From the NCBI RefSeq assembly GCF_014643455.1, contig NZ_BMJM01000004.1, positions 62,001 through 126,000 on the forward strand: a stretch of 64,000 nucleotides of DNA, in the 5' to 3' direction. The notes beneath the pieces are model-generated. The model ran no database searches. It was not told the DNA's origin and was given only the letters and a program-made list of their open reading frames with translations. Origin of the DNA: Sandarakinorhabdus glacialis. GTDB taxonomy: Bacteria > Pseudomonadota > Alphaproteobacteria > Sphingomonadales > Sphingomonadaceae. Shown here in pieces: positions 37,613 through 46,539 of this stretch (its first letter is position 1; every line of letters begins with the position of its first letter). The position numbers and the translations under genes are program-made.

Positions 37613-39427
37613 TTACCAGCCGCATTGCTGGTTTTTGTTTTGTTGCTTTAACCAGGTTTGGAGGGGGGCGAAGTAGGTGAGCATCGACTTGCCGGTCATG
37701 GCGCGGGTGCCGGTGAAGGCTTGCAGGGCGTCGGGCCAAGGCTTTGACGCGCCCATGGCGAGCATGGTGTTGAACTTTTCGCCGACTTTCTTGTCGCCGT
37801 AGATCGAGCAGCGGTGAAGCGGGCCTTTCCAACCGGCTTGCTTGCAGGCGGCTTCGTAGAACTGGAACTGCAGGACGCGGGCGAGGAAATAACGGGCATA
37901 GGGGGTGCTGGCGGGGACGTGGTATTTGGCGCCCGGGTCGAAGTCGGCCTCGGTGCGGGTGACGGGGGGTATGATGCCCTGATATTTGAGGCGAACATCG
38001 GTCCAGGCCTGGTTGTAGGCGGCGGGGGGAGTCTTGCCCGAGAAGACGTCCCAGCGCCATTTGTCGACAAGGGCTGTCCACGGCATTCCCGGGACCTTTT
38101 CGAGGGCTTGGCGGAGCAGGAGGCCGACATCGCGGGAGGCGCCGGGGACTTTCGAGGCATCGAGCAGGTCGATTTTCACCAAGTAATCGGGGGTTACCGA
38201 GAGCGCCGCGAAATCGCCGATGGCTTCGTGGAAACCGTCGTTGGCGCTGTTGAGGTAAAGGTACGGCTGCTTGTTGTAGGCGCGCTGGTAATAATTGTGG
38301 CCGAGTTCGTGGTGGATGGTGACGAAGTCGCTGGCGTTGACCTTGATGCACATCTTGATGCGGAGGTCGTCCTTGTTGTCGAGGTTCCAGGCACTGGCGT
38401 GGCAGACGACTTCGCGGTCGGCGGGTTTGGTCAGCATCGAGCGCTGCCAGAAGGTTTCGGGGAGCGGCGCGAAGCCCAGTGACGAGTAGAAGGCCTCGCC
38501 GGTGCGGACCATGGCGACGGGGTCCTTGCCCTTGGCGGTAAGCAGGTCGCCGATGTCGTAGCCGATGTCGCCGGCGCCCTTGGGAGCGACGACGTCGTAG
38601 ATCGCGCTCCAGTCCTGCGCCCACATGTTGCCGAGCAGGTCGGCGCGGATGGGGCCGGTTTTCGGCTGGACGGCGTCACCGTATTTCTCGTTGAGCTTGA
38701 AACGGGTGTAGCAATGGAGGTCGGTGTAGAGCGGGTTGACCTCCGCCAGCAGCGTGTCGATCATCTTGGCGAAGTCGTCGGCGGGCATGTCATAGCCGGC
38801 GCGCCACATCGCGCCGGTATCGGCGAAACCGAGTTCGCGGGCGCCTTCGTTGGCGATCTCGACCATGCGGGCATAGTCGGCGCGCATCGGCTGGCCGACC
38901 TTGTGCCAGCTTTCCCACATCTCCTTCGTCAGCGCCGGATCGCGGGTCGTGCCCATCAGCGCCTCGAGGTCGTTGCCGTTGGTGGGCTGGCCTTTGAAGG
39001 TGCCTTTGCCCTTGCCATAGGTCGAGGTCATGCGGGTGGAGAGGGTGGCCAGTTCCTCGGCGGCGCCGGCGCGGTCGGGGGCGGGCAGGACGATGCCCTG
39101 GCGGAGGAAGTCGAGCTTGCGGCGGGTGTCGAAATCGAGACCCTTGACGGTGTTGAAGCGGGCGGCGGCCTTGGCGAGCTTGACCGACAGGAGCGTGCCT
39201 TGGGCGCCCGAGGTGGCGGCGAGGGCGTCGGTGTCGTCGGTGATGAAGGTGGCGTTGACCCATTGGGTGCGGGCGGCGTCGAGGCTGAAGGCGGCGAGCT
39301 GTTTTTCGGCGTCGGCGATGAAGGCGGCGGCGCCGGTGGGGGTGACGGGGAAGGTTGCTTCGGCGGCGAGGGCGGGGGTGGCGAGGAGGGTGGTGGTCAG
39401 GGCGAGGGTGAGGAGGGGGGACTTCAT
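37613..39427 (-). CDS. M2-family (angiotensin-converting-enzyme-like) zinc dipeptidyl carboxypeptidase
   Basis: A 604-aa exported metallopeptidase. Signal peptide MKSPLLTLALTTTLLATPALA starts at an ATG with AGGGAG upstream. The zinc motif HELGH lies near residues 372-376 (preceded by VTIHH), with the third ligand in the downstream NDGFHEAIGDFAALS (E). MWAQDWSAIYDVV and the C-terminal ALGAG-like MLAMGASKPWPDAL resemble the ACE fold. It probably removes C-terminal dipeptides from peptides in the periplasm. No operon partner. Confidence 0.9.
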   Translation of the reverse strand: MKSPLLTLALTTTLLATPALAAEATFPVTPTGAAAFIADAEKQLAAFSLDAARTQWVNATFITDDTDALAATSGAQGTLLSVKLAKAAARFNTVKGLDFDTRRKLDFLRQGIVLPAPDRAGAAEELATLSTRMTSTYGKGKGTFKGQPTNGNDLEALMGTTRDPALTKEMWESWHKVGQPMRADYARMVEIANEGARELGFADTGAMWRAGYDMPADDFAKMIDTLLAEVNPLYTDLHCYTRFKLNEKYGDAVQPKTGPIRADLLGNMWAQDWSAIYDVVAPKGAGDIGYDIGDLLTAKGKDPVAMVRTGEAFYSSLGFAPLPETFWQRSMLTKPADREVVCHASAWNLDNKDDLRIKMCIKVNASDFVTIHHELGHNYYQRAYNKQPYLYLNSANDGFHEAIGDFAALSVTPDYLVKIDLLDASKVPGASRDVGLLLRQALEKVPGMPWTALVDKWRWDVFSGKTPPAAYNQAWTDVRLKYQGIIPPVTRTEADFDPGAKYHVPASTPYARYFLARVLQFQFYEAACKQAGWKGPLHRCSIYGDKKVGEKFNTMLAMGASKPWPDALQAFTGTRAMTGKSMLTYFAPLQTWLKQQNKNQQCGW

Positions 39428-39500
39428 TTTGCTGCTCCCTGGGGGGTCTGTAGGGGAGGGATGGGCCTTGGTGGGGCTTGGCGTCAAGGTTAGGGAAGGC

Positions 39501-39560
39501 CCCCTCACCCGGGACGCGCAAGGGCGCGTCTCTCGACCTCTCCCGCGAGGGGAGAGGTGA
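39501..39560 (+). repeat. 60-nt GC-rich intergenic repeat, type D1, copy 2
   Basis: Identical to the 7521-7580 element at 58 of 60 positions. It lies between the alpha/beta hydrolase stop and the M2 peptidase start. Confidence 0.9.
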
Positions 39561-39564
39561 GCGG

Positions 39565-40317
39565 CTAGTGCTGCAGCCAGGCGGCGATGGCGGTGCCGAA
39601 ATCGGGTTTGGTGACGGCGCTCATATGGTTGCCGGGGATTTCGGCGTAGGCGGCGCTTGGGAGGGTCATGGCGAGGTCGGACGCGGAGCCGTTGTCCTGG
39701 TCGTTGACGCCGCAGATGACCAGCGTGCGGATGTCGAGGGTGCGGATGGTTTCGAGCGGTGTTGCTTGTTGCGAGCGAAGGACATGAGCGACTGCTTCGC
39801 CGTCGATCTTGTTCTGCTTCATGAAGGCGGCGGCGGCATATTCGGGGGTATTGGGGGCAAAGCTGTCGGCGTTGGCGATGACGTTGAGGAACCAGGCGGC
39901 GCGCTCGGTGCCGCCTGTCAGGCCGGCGAGGCCCATACCGCCGAGGATCGCGCGGTTGGGGCGGAGGCCGCGTGCCAGCAGGCGGACGGCGGTGCGGGCG
40001 CCGAGGGAATAGCCGCCGAGGTCGAAATCGGCGAGATCGAGGTGGCGGATCAGCGCCTCGATATCGAGGGCGAGGACGTCGGCGGGATAGGCGGCGGGGT
40101 CGTGGGGTGCGGCGCTGAGGCCGTGGGCGCGGAAATCGGGCATGATGACGCGGTGGCCGGCGGCGGCGATCGCGGCGGCGGCGCCGTATTTGCGCCAGTT
40201 CATCTCCCCCGAGCTGAACAGGCCGTGGAGCAGGACGACGGGGGCGCCGTTGCCGAGCTCGTGCCAGGCGATGCGGACGCCGTCGAACGACAGGAAGTCA
40301 TACTGTGTGGGGGTCAT
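39565..40317 (-). CDS. alpha/beta-hydrolase-fold esterase or lipase
   Basis: A 250-aa hydrolase: oxyanion region VVLLHGLFSSG, nucleophile elbow GGYSLGART (Ser about 102), an acid residue near VICGVNDQDNG and the C-terminal His in IPGNHMSAV. Substrate is not evident. It is the last gene in a string of overlapping minus-strand genes and its ATG overlaps the preceding stop by ATGA. Confidence 0.85.
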   Translation of the reverse strand: MTPTQYDFLSFDGVRIAWHELGNGAPVVLLHGLFSSGEMNWRKYGAAAAIAAAGHRVIMPDFRAHGLSAAPHDPAAYPADVLALDIEALIRHLDLADFDLGGYSLGARTAVRLLARGLRPNRAILGGMGLAGLTGGTERAAWFLNVIANADSFAPNTPEYAAAAFMKQNKIDGEAVAHVLRSQQATPLETIRTLDIRTLVICGVNDQDNGSASDLAMTLPSAAYAEIPGNHMSAVTKPDFGTAIAAWLQH

Positions 40318-41036
40318 TGGTAATCCGGTGACTGGGCGCCGCGCAGGACGGTGTAGATGACGGCGGGCAGGGTGGCGGCGAGGCTCCAGGCGAGGAGCTC
40401 GACGCCGGCAAGGAGCCAGGGGTTGCCGGCGGTGATGGCGAGGATCGTCGTCGGGGCGAGGGTGAATAGCGCCAGCAGCGCCAGCACGAGGATGCGGTTG
40501 CGGTTGCCCTCCGTCAGCGCGGCGGCGCGGCGGAAGGCCTGCATCGGCGACAGGCGCTCGGCGACCGCGGCGGGGACGACGGGCATGACGACGCACGCCG
40601 CCCATAGGCCGGCGGCGAGCAGCAGCGCATCGAGCGCCCAGCCGGCGAGGGTGCCGTGGCGGGCGAATAGCTGGACCGTCAGGCCGGCGACGATGGCGGC
40701 GCCGGCGAGCAGCGCGACCTGCAGGCCGGGGGTGGCGCGGGCGAGGCCTTCGCGCAAGAATGCGCGCGGCGGCAGGGCGCGGCCGGAATAGCGGGCGACG
40801 ACGCCCCAGCTGACGAGGGCGACGTAGAGCATGGCGCACACGGCGCGGGCGGTGATGACGAGGGTGGTCCAGTCGCCGGCCGCGGGGATGCTGCGGGCGA
40901 GCACCGCGGGCAGGACGACGAGCATGATGCCGGCGAGAAGGACGGCAGCGAAGTCGCGGGCATAGGCCTGCAGCGTGCGCCGGATGGTCAGCGCTACGTC
41001 GAGGCGCGGCGGCGTTGGGGGCGGCAGGGGCGTCAC
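40314..41036 (-). CDS. polytopic membrane protein of unknown function
   Basis: A 240-aa protein with about five to six hydrophobic segments and an Arg-rich cytoplasmic N-terminus (RLDVALTIRRTLQAYARDF). The pattern RLSPMQAFRRAAALTEGNRN resembles a linker in glycerophosphoryl-diester-phosphodiesterase-type membrane domains, but I would not assign a function. It starts at a GTG overlapping the DsbA stop by 4 nt and ends overlapping the hydrolase start by 4 nt. Confidence 0.75.
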   Translation of the reverse strand: MTPLPPPTPPRLDVALTIRRTLQAYARDFAAVLLAGIMLVVLPAVLARSIPAAGDWTTLVITARAVCAMLYVALVSWGVVARYSGRALPPRAFLREGLARATPGLQVALLAGAAIVAGLTVQLFARHGTLAGWALDALLLAAGLWAACVVMPVVPAAVAERLSPMQAFRRAAALTEGNRNRILVLALLALFTLAPTTILAITAGNPWLLAGVELLAWSLAATLPAVIYTVLRGAQSPDYQ

Positions 41037-41848
41037 CCGGCAGTATCCTCGTTGGCGGCGTCGGCGGACGTCGCCGTCCTGGCGCGGGCTTGCGCCACGG
41101 CTTTCTTGAGCTCGTCATAGCCGACGGCGCCCGACAGGATGCGGTCGCCGACGACATAGGACGGCGTGCCCGTCAGCCCCAGGGCGCGGCCGAGATCGAG
41201 GTTTTTCTTGATTTCGGCCTTCAGCGCCGGCGAGCCGAGGTCCTTGGCGGTACGCATCTCGTTGAGGCCGGCGCTGCGCACGACGGCGATGGTGCGTTCA
41301 TGGACGACCTTGCCAGGGGTCTCGAACATGGCGTCGTGGAAGTTTTCGTAGCGGCCCTGCAGCGCTGCCGAAAGGCTGGCCATGGCGGCCTCGTCGCTGG
41401 CCGGTGAAAGCACCGGGAAGTCACGGTAGACGATTTTGATGCCCTTGTCCTCCGCGGCCAGCCGGGCGACGTCCTTGTGGCCTTGGCGGCAAAAGGGGCA
41501 GGCATAATCGAAGAACACGACGACGGGGACATCCCCTTGCGGATTGCCCGCGACGGCGCCGGCGAAGGGGGTTTCGATGTCCTTGCGGTTCGACGCGAGC
41601 AGCTTGCCGACTTCGCGCGATTCGAGGCGGGTCATCGCCTCGGGGATGAGTTCGGGGTGCGACAGGATATATTCGCGGACGATCTTTTCGATGGCGGCGC
41701 GATCGGTGGTGCCGACGCTGGTGCCGAACGGCGGGCCGCCGGTTTGCGCGGCGAGCACGGCGCCGCCGAGGCCTGCCAGCAGGACCGCGCCGATTGCCCA
41801 GATGATCCGCACCCGTTTCTCCATGAAATCTTGAAAGGATTTTTGCAT
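41033..41848 (-). CDS. DsbA-family thiol:disulfide oxidoreductase
   Basis: A 271-aa protein with an N-terminal membrane anchor (about residues 13-33) and a DsbA/thioredoxin fold. The active site is CPFC (C117 and C120 in FFDYACPFCRQGHKD), and the cis-Pro lies in LTGTPSYVVGDRIL. The long helical N-terminal spacer (REYILSHPELIPEAM) is typical of the Com1/BdbD-like branch. It starts inside the M48 stop codon (ATGA overlap), so protease and oxidase are translationally linked. Confidence 0.9.
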   Translation of the reverse strand: MQKSFQDFMEKRVRIIWAIGAVLLAGLGGAVLAAQTGGPPFGTSVGTTDRAAIEKIVREYILSHPELIPEAMTRLESREVGKLLASNRKDIETPFAGAVAGNPQGDVPVVVFFDYACPFCRQGHKDVARLAAEDKGIKIVYRDFPVLSPASDEAAMASLSAALQGRYENFHDAMFETPGKVVHERTIAVVRSAGLNEMRTAKDLGSPALKAEIKKNLDLGRALGLTGTPSYVVGDRILSGAVGYDELKKAVAQARARTATSADAANEDTAG

Positions 41849-43224
41849 CAGCGTCGCTTCTTCTTGCCGAGTTCATCGGCGGCGACCAGCGCGATATCGT
41901 CGGCGCGGATCCAGTCTGGCGTGCCCTTGGGCAGGCCGCCGCGCGCCAGCTGGGCGTTGGCGGCAGCACCCTTGGCATTGCCTTCGAGGTTGTAGCGTTC
42001 GGCCGCGGCGAGCGCGGCGCGGGGCTCATCGCCCTTGCGATCGTAGATAACGCCGAGTTGATACCAGGCAAAGGGATTCTCGCGGTCGCGCGCGATGGCG
42101 CGCTTGAGCAGCGGCTCGGCCTCGGCGGCGTTTTTGGGATCCTCGGTCGAGATGAGGGCATGGCCGAGCAGGGTCATGATCAGCGGCTCATTCGGGGCCT
42201 TGAGCACGGCCTCGCGGAGCAGCGGCACGGCGGCGGCGGCCTTGCCCGATTCGAGCAGGATCTGGCCCTTGAGTTCAAGGAAGAACGGGTCCTCGGGCGA
42301 TACGGCGAGCAATTTGTCGACCTCGCCGGCGGCCTGGTCGGCATAGGCCGAGCGGTGCCAGGCATAGGCGCGGGCATAGTGCGCCGGCACCGACTGGTTG
42401 CTTTCGGGATAGAGCGCGAGGACGCGCGGCGGTTCGTCGACGAAGCCGATGAGCTTGCCCTTGATGCGCAGGAAGCGATCGTTGAGCGCCTTGTCGGCGG
42501 GGCGGGCCCACGACGGGCTTTTGCGGTAGATGTCCTCCAAGGCGAGGATGCGGTTGCCCGATAACGGGTGGGTGCGGGCGTATTCATTCTCCTGGGGGAT
42601 GGCGAGGCGGTATTCCTGGCCCTGAAGTTTCTTGAAGAAGGCGATCGAGCCGGCGCCGGAGAGCCCGGCCTTGCCGAGATACTGGGCGCCGGCCTGGTCG
42701 GCGCGGCTTTCCTGGTCGCGGGTGAAGCTGAGGAACTTGCCCTGCGCCATGGCGGTGCCCATGCCGAGGATGGCCATGCCGGCCTCGCCCGCGCCGACGG
42801 CGATGGCGGCGGCGGCACCGATCAGGGACAACAGCGAAATGTTGGTGGCGGGGCCGGCGCCTTCGCCGAAGCGGACGTTGTGGCCGCCCGCGATATGCCC
42901 GAGTTCATGGGCGATGACGCCCTGAAGTTCGCCGACATTGTCGGCGGCGGCGATCAGCCCGGAGTGGATGAAGACGTTCTGGCCGCCGGTGACGAAGGCA
43001 TTGATGCTGGGATCGCCGACGAGGACAATTTGGACGGAGTTGGGATCGAGGTTGGCGGCGACGATCATTTCTTTCGAGATGTCGCGGAAGAAGTCCTCGG
43101 TTTCGGCGTCGCGGAGGATCGACTGGGCGTTGGCGGCCGATTCGAGGGTCGGCAGCAGCAGCGCCATTGACGCGAGGCTGATGGTCAGGAGGCGCGGGAG
43201 ATAGGGGCGCATGAGCACGCGCAT
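41848..43224 (-). CDS. M48-family zinc metalloprotease with TPR domain (BepA-like)
   Basis: A 458-aa exported protease. The signal peptide ends near SAANAQS. The zinc motif HELGH lies near 105-109 in VIAHELGHIAGGHNV, with ESRADQAG carrying the third ligand. Residues about 280-440 form TPRs (ALLREAVLKAPNEPL, AKRAIARDRENPFAW). This matches BepA, which handles misassembled outer-membrane proteins such as LptD. It is first in a four-gene overlapping cluster. The start could be 12 nt further in, at a second ATG. Confidence 0.92.
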   Translation of the reverse strand: MRVLMRPYLPRLLTISLASMALLLPTLESAANAQSILRDAETEDFFRDISKEMIVAANLDPNSVQIVLVGDPSINAFVTGGQNVFIHSGLIAAADNVGELQGVIAHELGHIAGGHNVRFGEGAGPATNISLLSLIGAAAAIAVGAGEAGMAILGMGTAMAQGKFLSFTRDQESRADQAGAQYLGKAGLSGAGSIAFFKKLQGQEYRLAIPQENEYARTHPLSGNRILALEDIYRKSPSWARPADKALNDRFLRIKGKLIGFVDEPPRVLALYPESNQSVPAHYARAYAWHRSAYADQAAGEVDKLLAVSPEDPFFLELKGQILLESGKAAAAVPLLREAVLKAPNEPLIMTLLGHALISTEDPKNAAEAEPLLKRAIARDRENPFAWYQLGVIYDRKGDEPRAALAAAERYNLEGNAKGAAANAQLARGGLPKGTPDWIRADDIALVAADELGKKKRR

Positions 43225-43281
43225 CGTCTAGCACGTCTGAACGGGTGGTGAAGTGGGGTTGGCTTATGTGGGGGAGTGCGG

Positions 43282-43336
43282 AACCCCCACCCCGCTCGGC
43301 TGGGGCCGAGTCGCCCTCCCCGCAGGGGGGAGGGAG
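43282..43336 (+). repeat. 55-nt GC-rich intergenic repeat, type D2, copy 1
   Basis: It contains two hairpins: CTCGGC-TGG-GGCCGAG and CCCTCCCC-GCA-GGGGGGAGGG. It matches the 52693-52747 element at 53 of 55 positions. It lies between the M48 gene and rpoN. Confidence 0.9.
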
Positions 43337-43337
43337 T

Positions 43338-44813
43338 TTATGCTGCGGCGAGGAGGCGGGCGCGGCGGCGGGCGACGCTGCTGCCGAGACCGAGGGCTTC
43401 GCGGTATTTGGCGACGGTCCGCCGGGCGATGTCGAAGCCTTCGCGTTGCAGGATCTCGACGAGCTTGTCGTCGGAGAGGGTATCGTGGGTTTCGGCGGCG
43501 ATAAGGCGAGCGATGCGGTCTTTTACGGCGAGGGCGGACGAGGCTTCGCCGCCATCGGAGCTGCCGACGCCGCTGGTGAAGAAATAGCGGAGCTCGAACA
43601 GGCCGCGCTCGCATTGGATGTATTTGTTCGAGGTGACGCGGCTGACGGTCGATTCGTGCATGTCGATGGCTTCGGCGATCGAGCGCAGGGTGAGGGGTTT
43701 GAGCTGGCCGACGCCGTGATCGAAGAAGCCGCGCTGGTGCTTGACCAGTTCGGCGGCGACGCGAACGATGGTGCGGGCGCGTTGATCGAGCGCTTTCAGC
43801 AACCAGTTGGCGCTGTGGACGCATTCGTTGAGGAAATTGGTGGTCGACTTGTCGGCGCCGGCCTCGAGGACGGCGTGATAGTCGCGGTCGATGAGCAGGC
43901 GTGGCAGGGTGGCCTGGTTGAGTTCGATGCGCCATTCGCCGTCGTCGCCGCGGTGGACGAAGACATCGGCGACGACGGGCGCGGCACGGTCACCGCCAAA
44001 ACGAAGGCCGGGTTTCGGATCGTAGCGGCGGAGTTCGCGGATCATGTCGGCAATGTCCTCGCGGTCGAGGGCGCAGATGCGCATCAGGCCGGGAATATCG
44101 CCGCGAGCGACGAAATCGAGGTTGGCGATGAGGCAAGCCATGGCGGGATCGTAACGATCGGCGTCGCGGGCCTGGATGGCTATGCACTCGGCCAGATTGC
44201 GCGCGCCGACGCCGGTCGGTTCGAAGCGGTGGATGCCGGCGAGGACGGCTTCGACGACGGAAATGTCGACGCCGAGGCGCTCGGCGATATCCTGGGTGGG
44301 TTCGCCGAGATAGCCCGATTCGTCGATGAGATCGATGATGTGGCGGGCGATGATGAGGTCGGCGCCATCGAAGGCGGCGCTGGCCTGGATGGCAAGAATT
44401 TCGCCGAGCGACGCGTCGGCGGCGGCGAAACTGTCGAAATCGAGGTCGTCGTTGTCGCCGCCGGTGGGGGCGGCGCCCCAGTCGGCGCTGTCGCCGGGGG
44501 TGTCATGCTGGAAGCGTTCGGAGGGGTCAATATCGAGGGGGGTGTCGCCCGAGCCGGCACTGCCTTCGCCGCCGCCAAGCAGGGTATCGAGGCCGCTGGC
44601 GCTCGCATCGGGCGCGGCTTCGGCAGCGACTGGTGCATCGGCAGTGTCGGCGCCGTCGGAGGTGCTGAGCAGGGGATTCTTGTCGAGCTCCTCGCCGATA
44701 TAGGCTTCGAGCTCGACATTGGTCAGGGTCAACAGCTTGATCGCCAGCTGGAGCTGGGGGGTCATCACCAGCTGCTGCGATTGCCTTAATTCGAGGCGGG
44801 GGCCGAGGCTCAT
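43338..44813 (-). CDS. rpoN: RNA polymerase sigma-54 factor
   Basis: Alternative sigma factor for enhancer-dependent promoters. The 491 aa include region I (RLELRQSQQLVMTPQLQLAI), the acidic region II, and the C-terminal RpoN box ARRTVAKYRE near 462-471. The HTH lies near MHESTVSRVTSNKYIQCERG. It follows lptB after 2 nt and is part of that operon. No hpf or ptsN gene follows; a repeat and the M48 gene do. Confidence 0.97.
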   Translation of the reverse strand: MSLGPRLELRQSQQLVMTPQLQLAIKLLTLTNVELEAYIGEELDKNPLLSTSDGADTADAPVAAEAAPDASASGLDTLLGGGEGSAGSGDTPLDIDPSERFQHDTPGDSADWGAAPTGGDNDDLDFDSFAAADASLGEILAIQASAAFDGADLIIARHIIDLIDESGYLGEPTQDIAERLGVDISVVEAVLAGIHRFEPTGVGARNLAECIAIQARDADRYDPAMACLIANLDFVARGDIPGLMRICALDREDIADMIRELRRYDPKPGLRFGGDRAAPVVADVFVHRGDDGEWRIELNQATLPRLLIDRDYHAVLEAGADKSTTNFLNECVHSANWLLKALDQRARTIVRVAAELVKHQRGFFDHGVGQLKPLTLRSIAEAIDMHESTVSRVTSNKYIQCERGLFELRYFFTSGVGSSDGGEASSALAVKDRIARLIAAETHDTLSDDKLVEILQREGFDIARRTVAKYREALGLGSSVARRRARLLAAA

Positions 44814-44815
44814 GG

Positions 44816-45616
44816 CTAGAGGGTAAAGTCCTCGCCGAGATACACACGGCGGACGGTTTCGTCGGCGACGAGGGCTTGCGGCGTGCCTTCGAAGAGGACG
44901 CGGCCATCGTAGATGATGCAGGCGCGATCGACGATCTCGAGGGTCTCGCGGACGTTGTGGTCGGTGATGAGGACGCCGATGTCGCGGTCGCGGAGTTGCA
45001 CGACCAGCGCGCGGATGTCGGCGATCGAGATGGGGTCGATGCCGGCGAAGGGTTCGTCGAGCAGCATGATCGACGGGTTGGCGGCGAGGGCGCGGGCGAT
45101 CTCGCAGCGGCGGCGTTCACCGCCGGACAGCGCCATGGCGGGGGCGGCGCGCAGCCGGGTGATGTTGAATTCGCCAAGCAGCGATTCGAGTCGGGCGGCG
45201 CGGCGGGTCTTGTCGGGTTCGGCGACTTCGAGGACGGCGAGGATATTCTGCTCGACGGTCATGCCGCGGAAGATCGAGGTTTCCTGAGGCAGGTAGCCGA
45301 GGCCGAGAGCGGCGCGGCGGTACATCGGCAGGCCGGTGATGTCGTGGCCGTCGAGCAGGATGCGGCCCGAATCGGGCATGGCGAGACCCATGATCGAGTA
45401 GAAGCAGGTGGTCTTGCCGGCGCCGTTCGGTCCCAGCAAGCCTACGACTTCGCCGCGGCGGACGGACAGCGATACATCGCGCAGGATGACGCGCTTGTCG
45501 TATTTCTTGCCGATGCCGTCGACCGACAGGCCGCGCGCCACGCCCTGGCGGGCAATGGCGCGTTCCTCGGCGCGGTCGTCGTCGGGATTGGTCAGCAATA
45601 GCTCGTCGGACGCCAT
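44816..45616 (-). CDS. lptB: LPS export ABC transporter ATP-binding protein LptB
   Basis: ATPase of the LptBFG extractor that drives LPS to the cell surface. The ATG with AGGAG upstream gives 266 aa; a longer frame adds 16 residues of unlikely tail. Walker A is LGPNGAGKTT, the signature LSGGERRRCEIARAL, Walker B PSIMLLDEPFAGIDP, and the switch H-loop lies in VLITDHNVRET. lptC and lptA, its usual upstream partners, are absent: the next gene is the divergent TauE-type permease. Confidence 0.96.
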   Translation of the reverse strand: MASDELLLTNPDDDRAEERAIARQGVARGLSVDGIGKKYDKRVILRDVSLSVRRGEVVGLLGPNGAGKTTCFYSIMGLAMPDSGRILLDGHDITGLPMYRRAALGLGYLPQETSIFRGMTVEQNILAVLEVAEPDKTRRAARLESLLGEFNITRLRAAPAMALSGGERRRCEIARALAANPSIMLLDEPFAGIDPISIADIRALVVQLRDRDIGVLITDHNVRETLEIVDRACIIYDGRVLFEGTPQALVADETVRRVYLGEDFTL

Positions 45617-45783
45617 TTTCACTCCTGCCCTGCCTATCTCGGCCGGTTGGCGCGATTTTTGCATGGGCGCGTGAAGTTAGCGTGAACGGGCGACTTTGCA
45701 AAGTGTCTGTGGGGGGCAAGTTGAAGCCGAAACGGCGATCTTGGCTTGCGCCGGCCGCCAACGCCGTGGAGAACCGGCGCGGA

Positions 45784-46530
45784 ATGACGATGACCATGAT
45801 CCTCCTGCTGTTCGGTGCCGGTATCTGGGCGGGGGCGCAAAACGCCTTGGCGGGAGGTGGCTCGTTCATCACGCTGCCGGCGCTGATCGCTGTCGGGCTC
45901 GACCCCAAGCTGGCCAACATCACCTCGACGATGGCACTGTTTCCGGGGCAGGTGACGACCGGCTTGGCGGGGCGATCGATGGTGGCGGGCGCCGAGCGGC
46001 TGTCGTTTCGCGTGCTGGCGATCATCAGCCTGGTCGGCGGCGTGGCGGGGGCGCTGTTGTTGCTGGTCACACCGTCCAAGGTGTTTGCCGACATGGTGCC
46101 GTGGCTGGTGCTGGCGGCGACGGCATTGTTCGCGTGGAGCAGTTTCGGGCCGAAGCCGAAGACCGCCAGCGCACCGCCGGCAGCGTGGGTGTCGGCGCTG
46201 ATCCAGGCGGTTATCGCGACCTATGGCGGGTTCTTCGGCGGCGGCGCGGGGATCATGACGCTAGCGGCGCTGACGCTGGCGCGGATGCCGGTGCGCAATG
46301 CCGCGGCGACCAAGAACGTGCTGGTTGGGCTGGCGAATATATCGGCGGCGGTGATCTTTGCGTCGTCGGGGGCGGTGGCATGGCGCGAGGCGGTGGCGAT
46401 CGGCGCGGGGGCGATGATCGGCGGCTATGCTGGTGCGCGGGCGCTGCGGGTGCTGCCGGAGAAAGTGCTCAAGGTCGGGGTGGTGGTGATCGGGCTGGCG
46501 CTGACTGTAGGGCTGTTCGTTCGGGGTTAG
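45784..46530 (+). CDS. TauE/SafE (TSUP) family membrane permease
   Basis: A 248-aa polytopic protein with about eight hydrophobic helices and the two internal TSUP motifs (AQNALAGGGSFITLPALI and ATYGGFFGGGAGIMTLAAL). Members export sulfite, sulfoacetate or import other organic acids; no sulfonate gene is nearby. The ATG chosen is the first of three Met codons close to the first helix (45784, 45790, 45796); an upstream frame would add a basic 34-residue tail. It converges on ftsK. Confidence 0.85.
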   Translation: MTMTMILLLFGAGIWAGAQNALAGGGSFITLPALIAVGLDPKLANITSTMALFPGQVTTGLAGRSMVAGAERLSFRVLAIISLVGGVAGALLLLVTPSKVFADMVPWLVLAATALFAWSSFGPKPKTASAPPAAWVSALIQAVIATYGGFFGGGAGIMTLAALTLARMPVRNAAATKNVLVGLANISAAVIFASSGAVAWREAVAIGAGAMIGGYAGARALRVLPEKVLKVGVVVIGLALTVGLFVRG

Positions 46531-46539
46531 GCTGGACGG

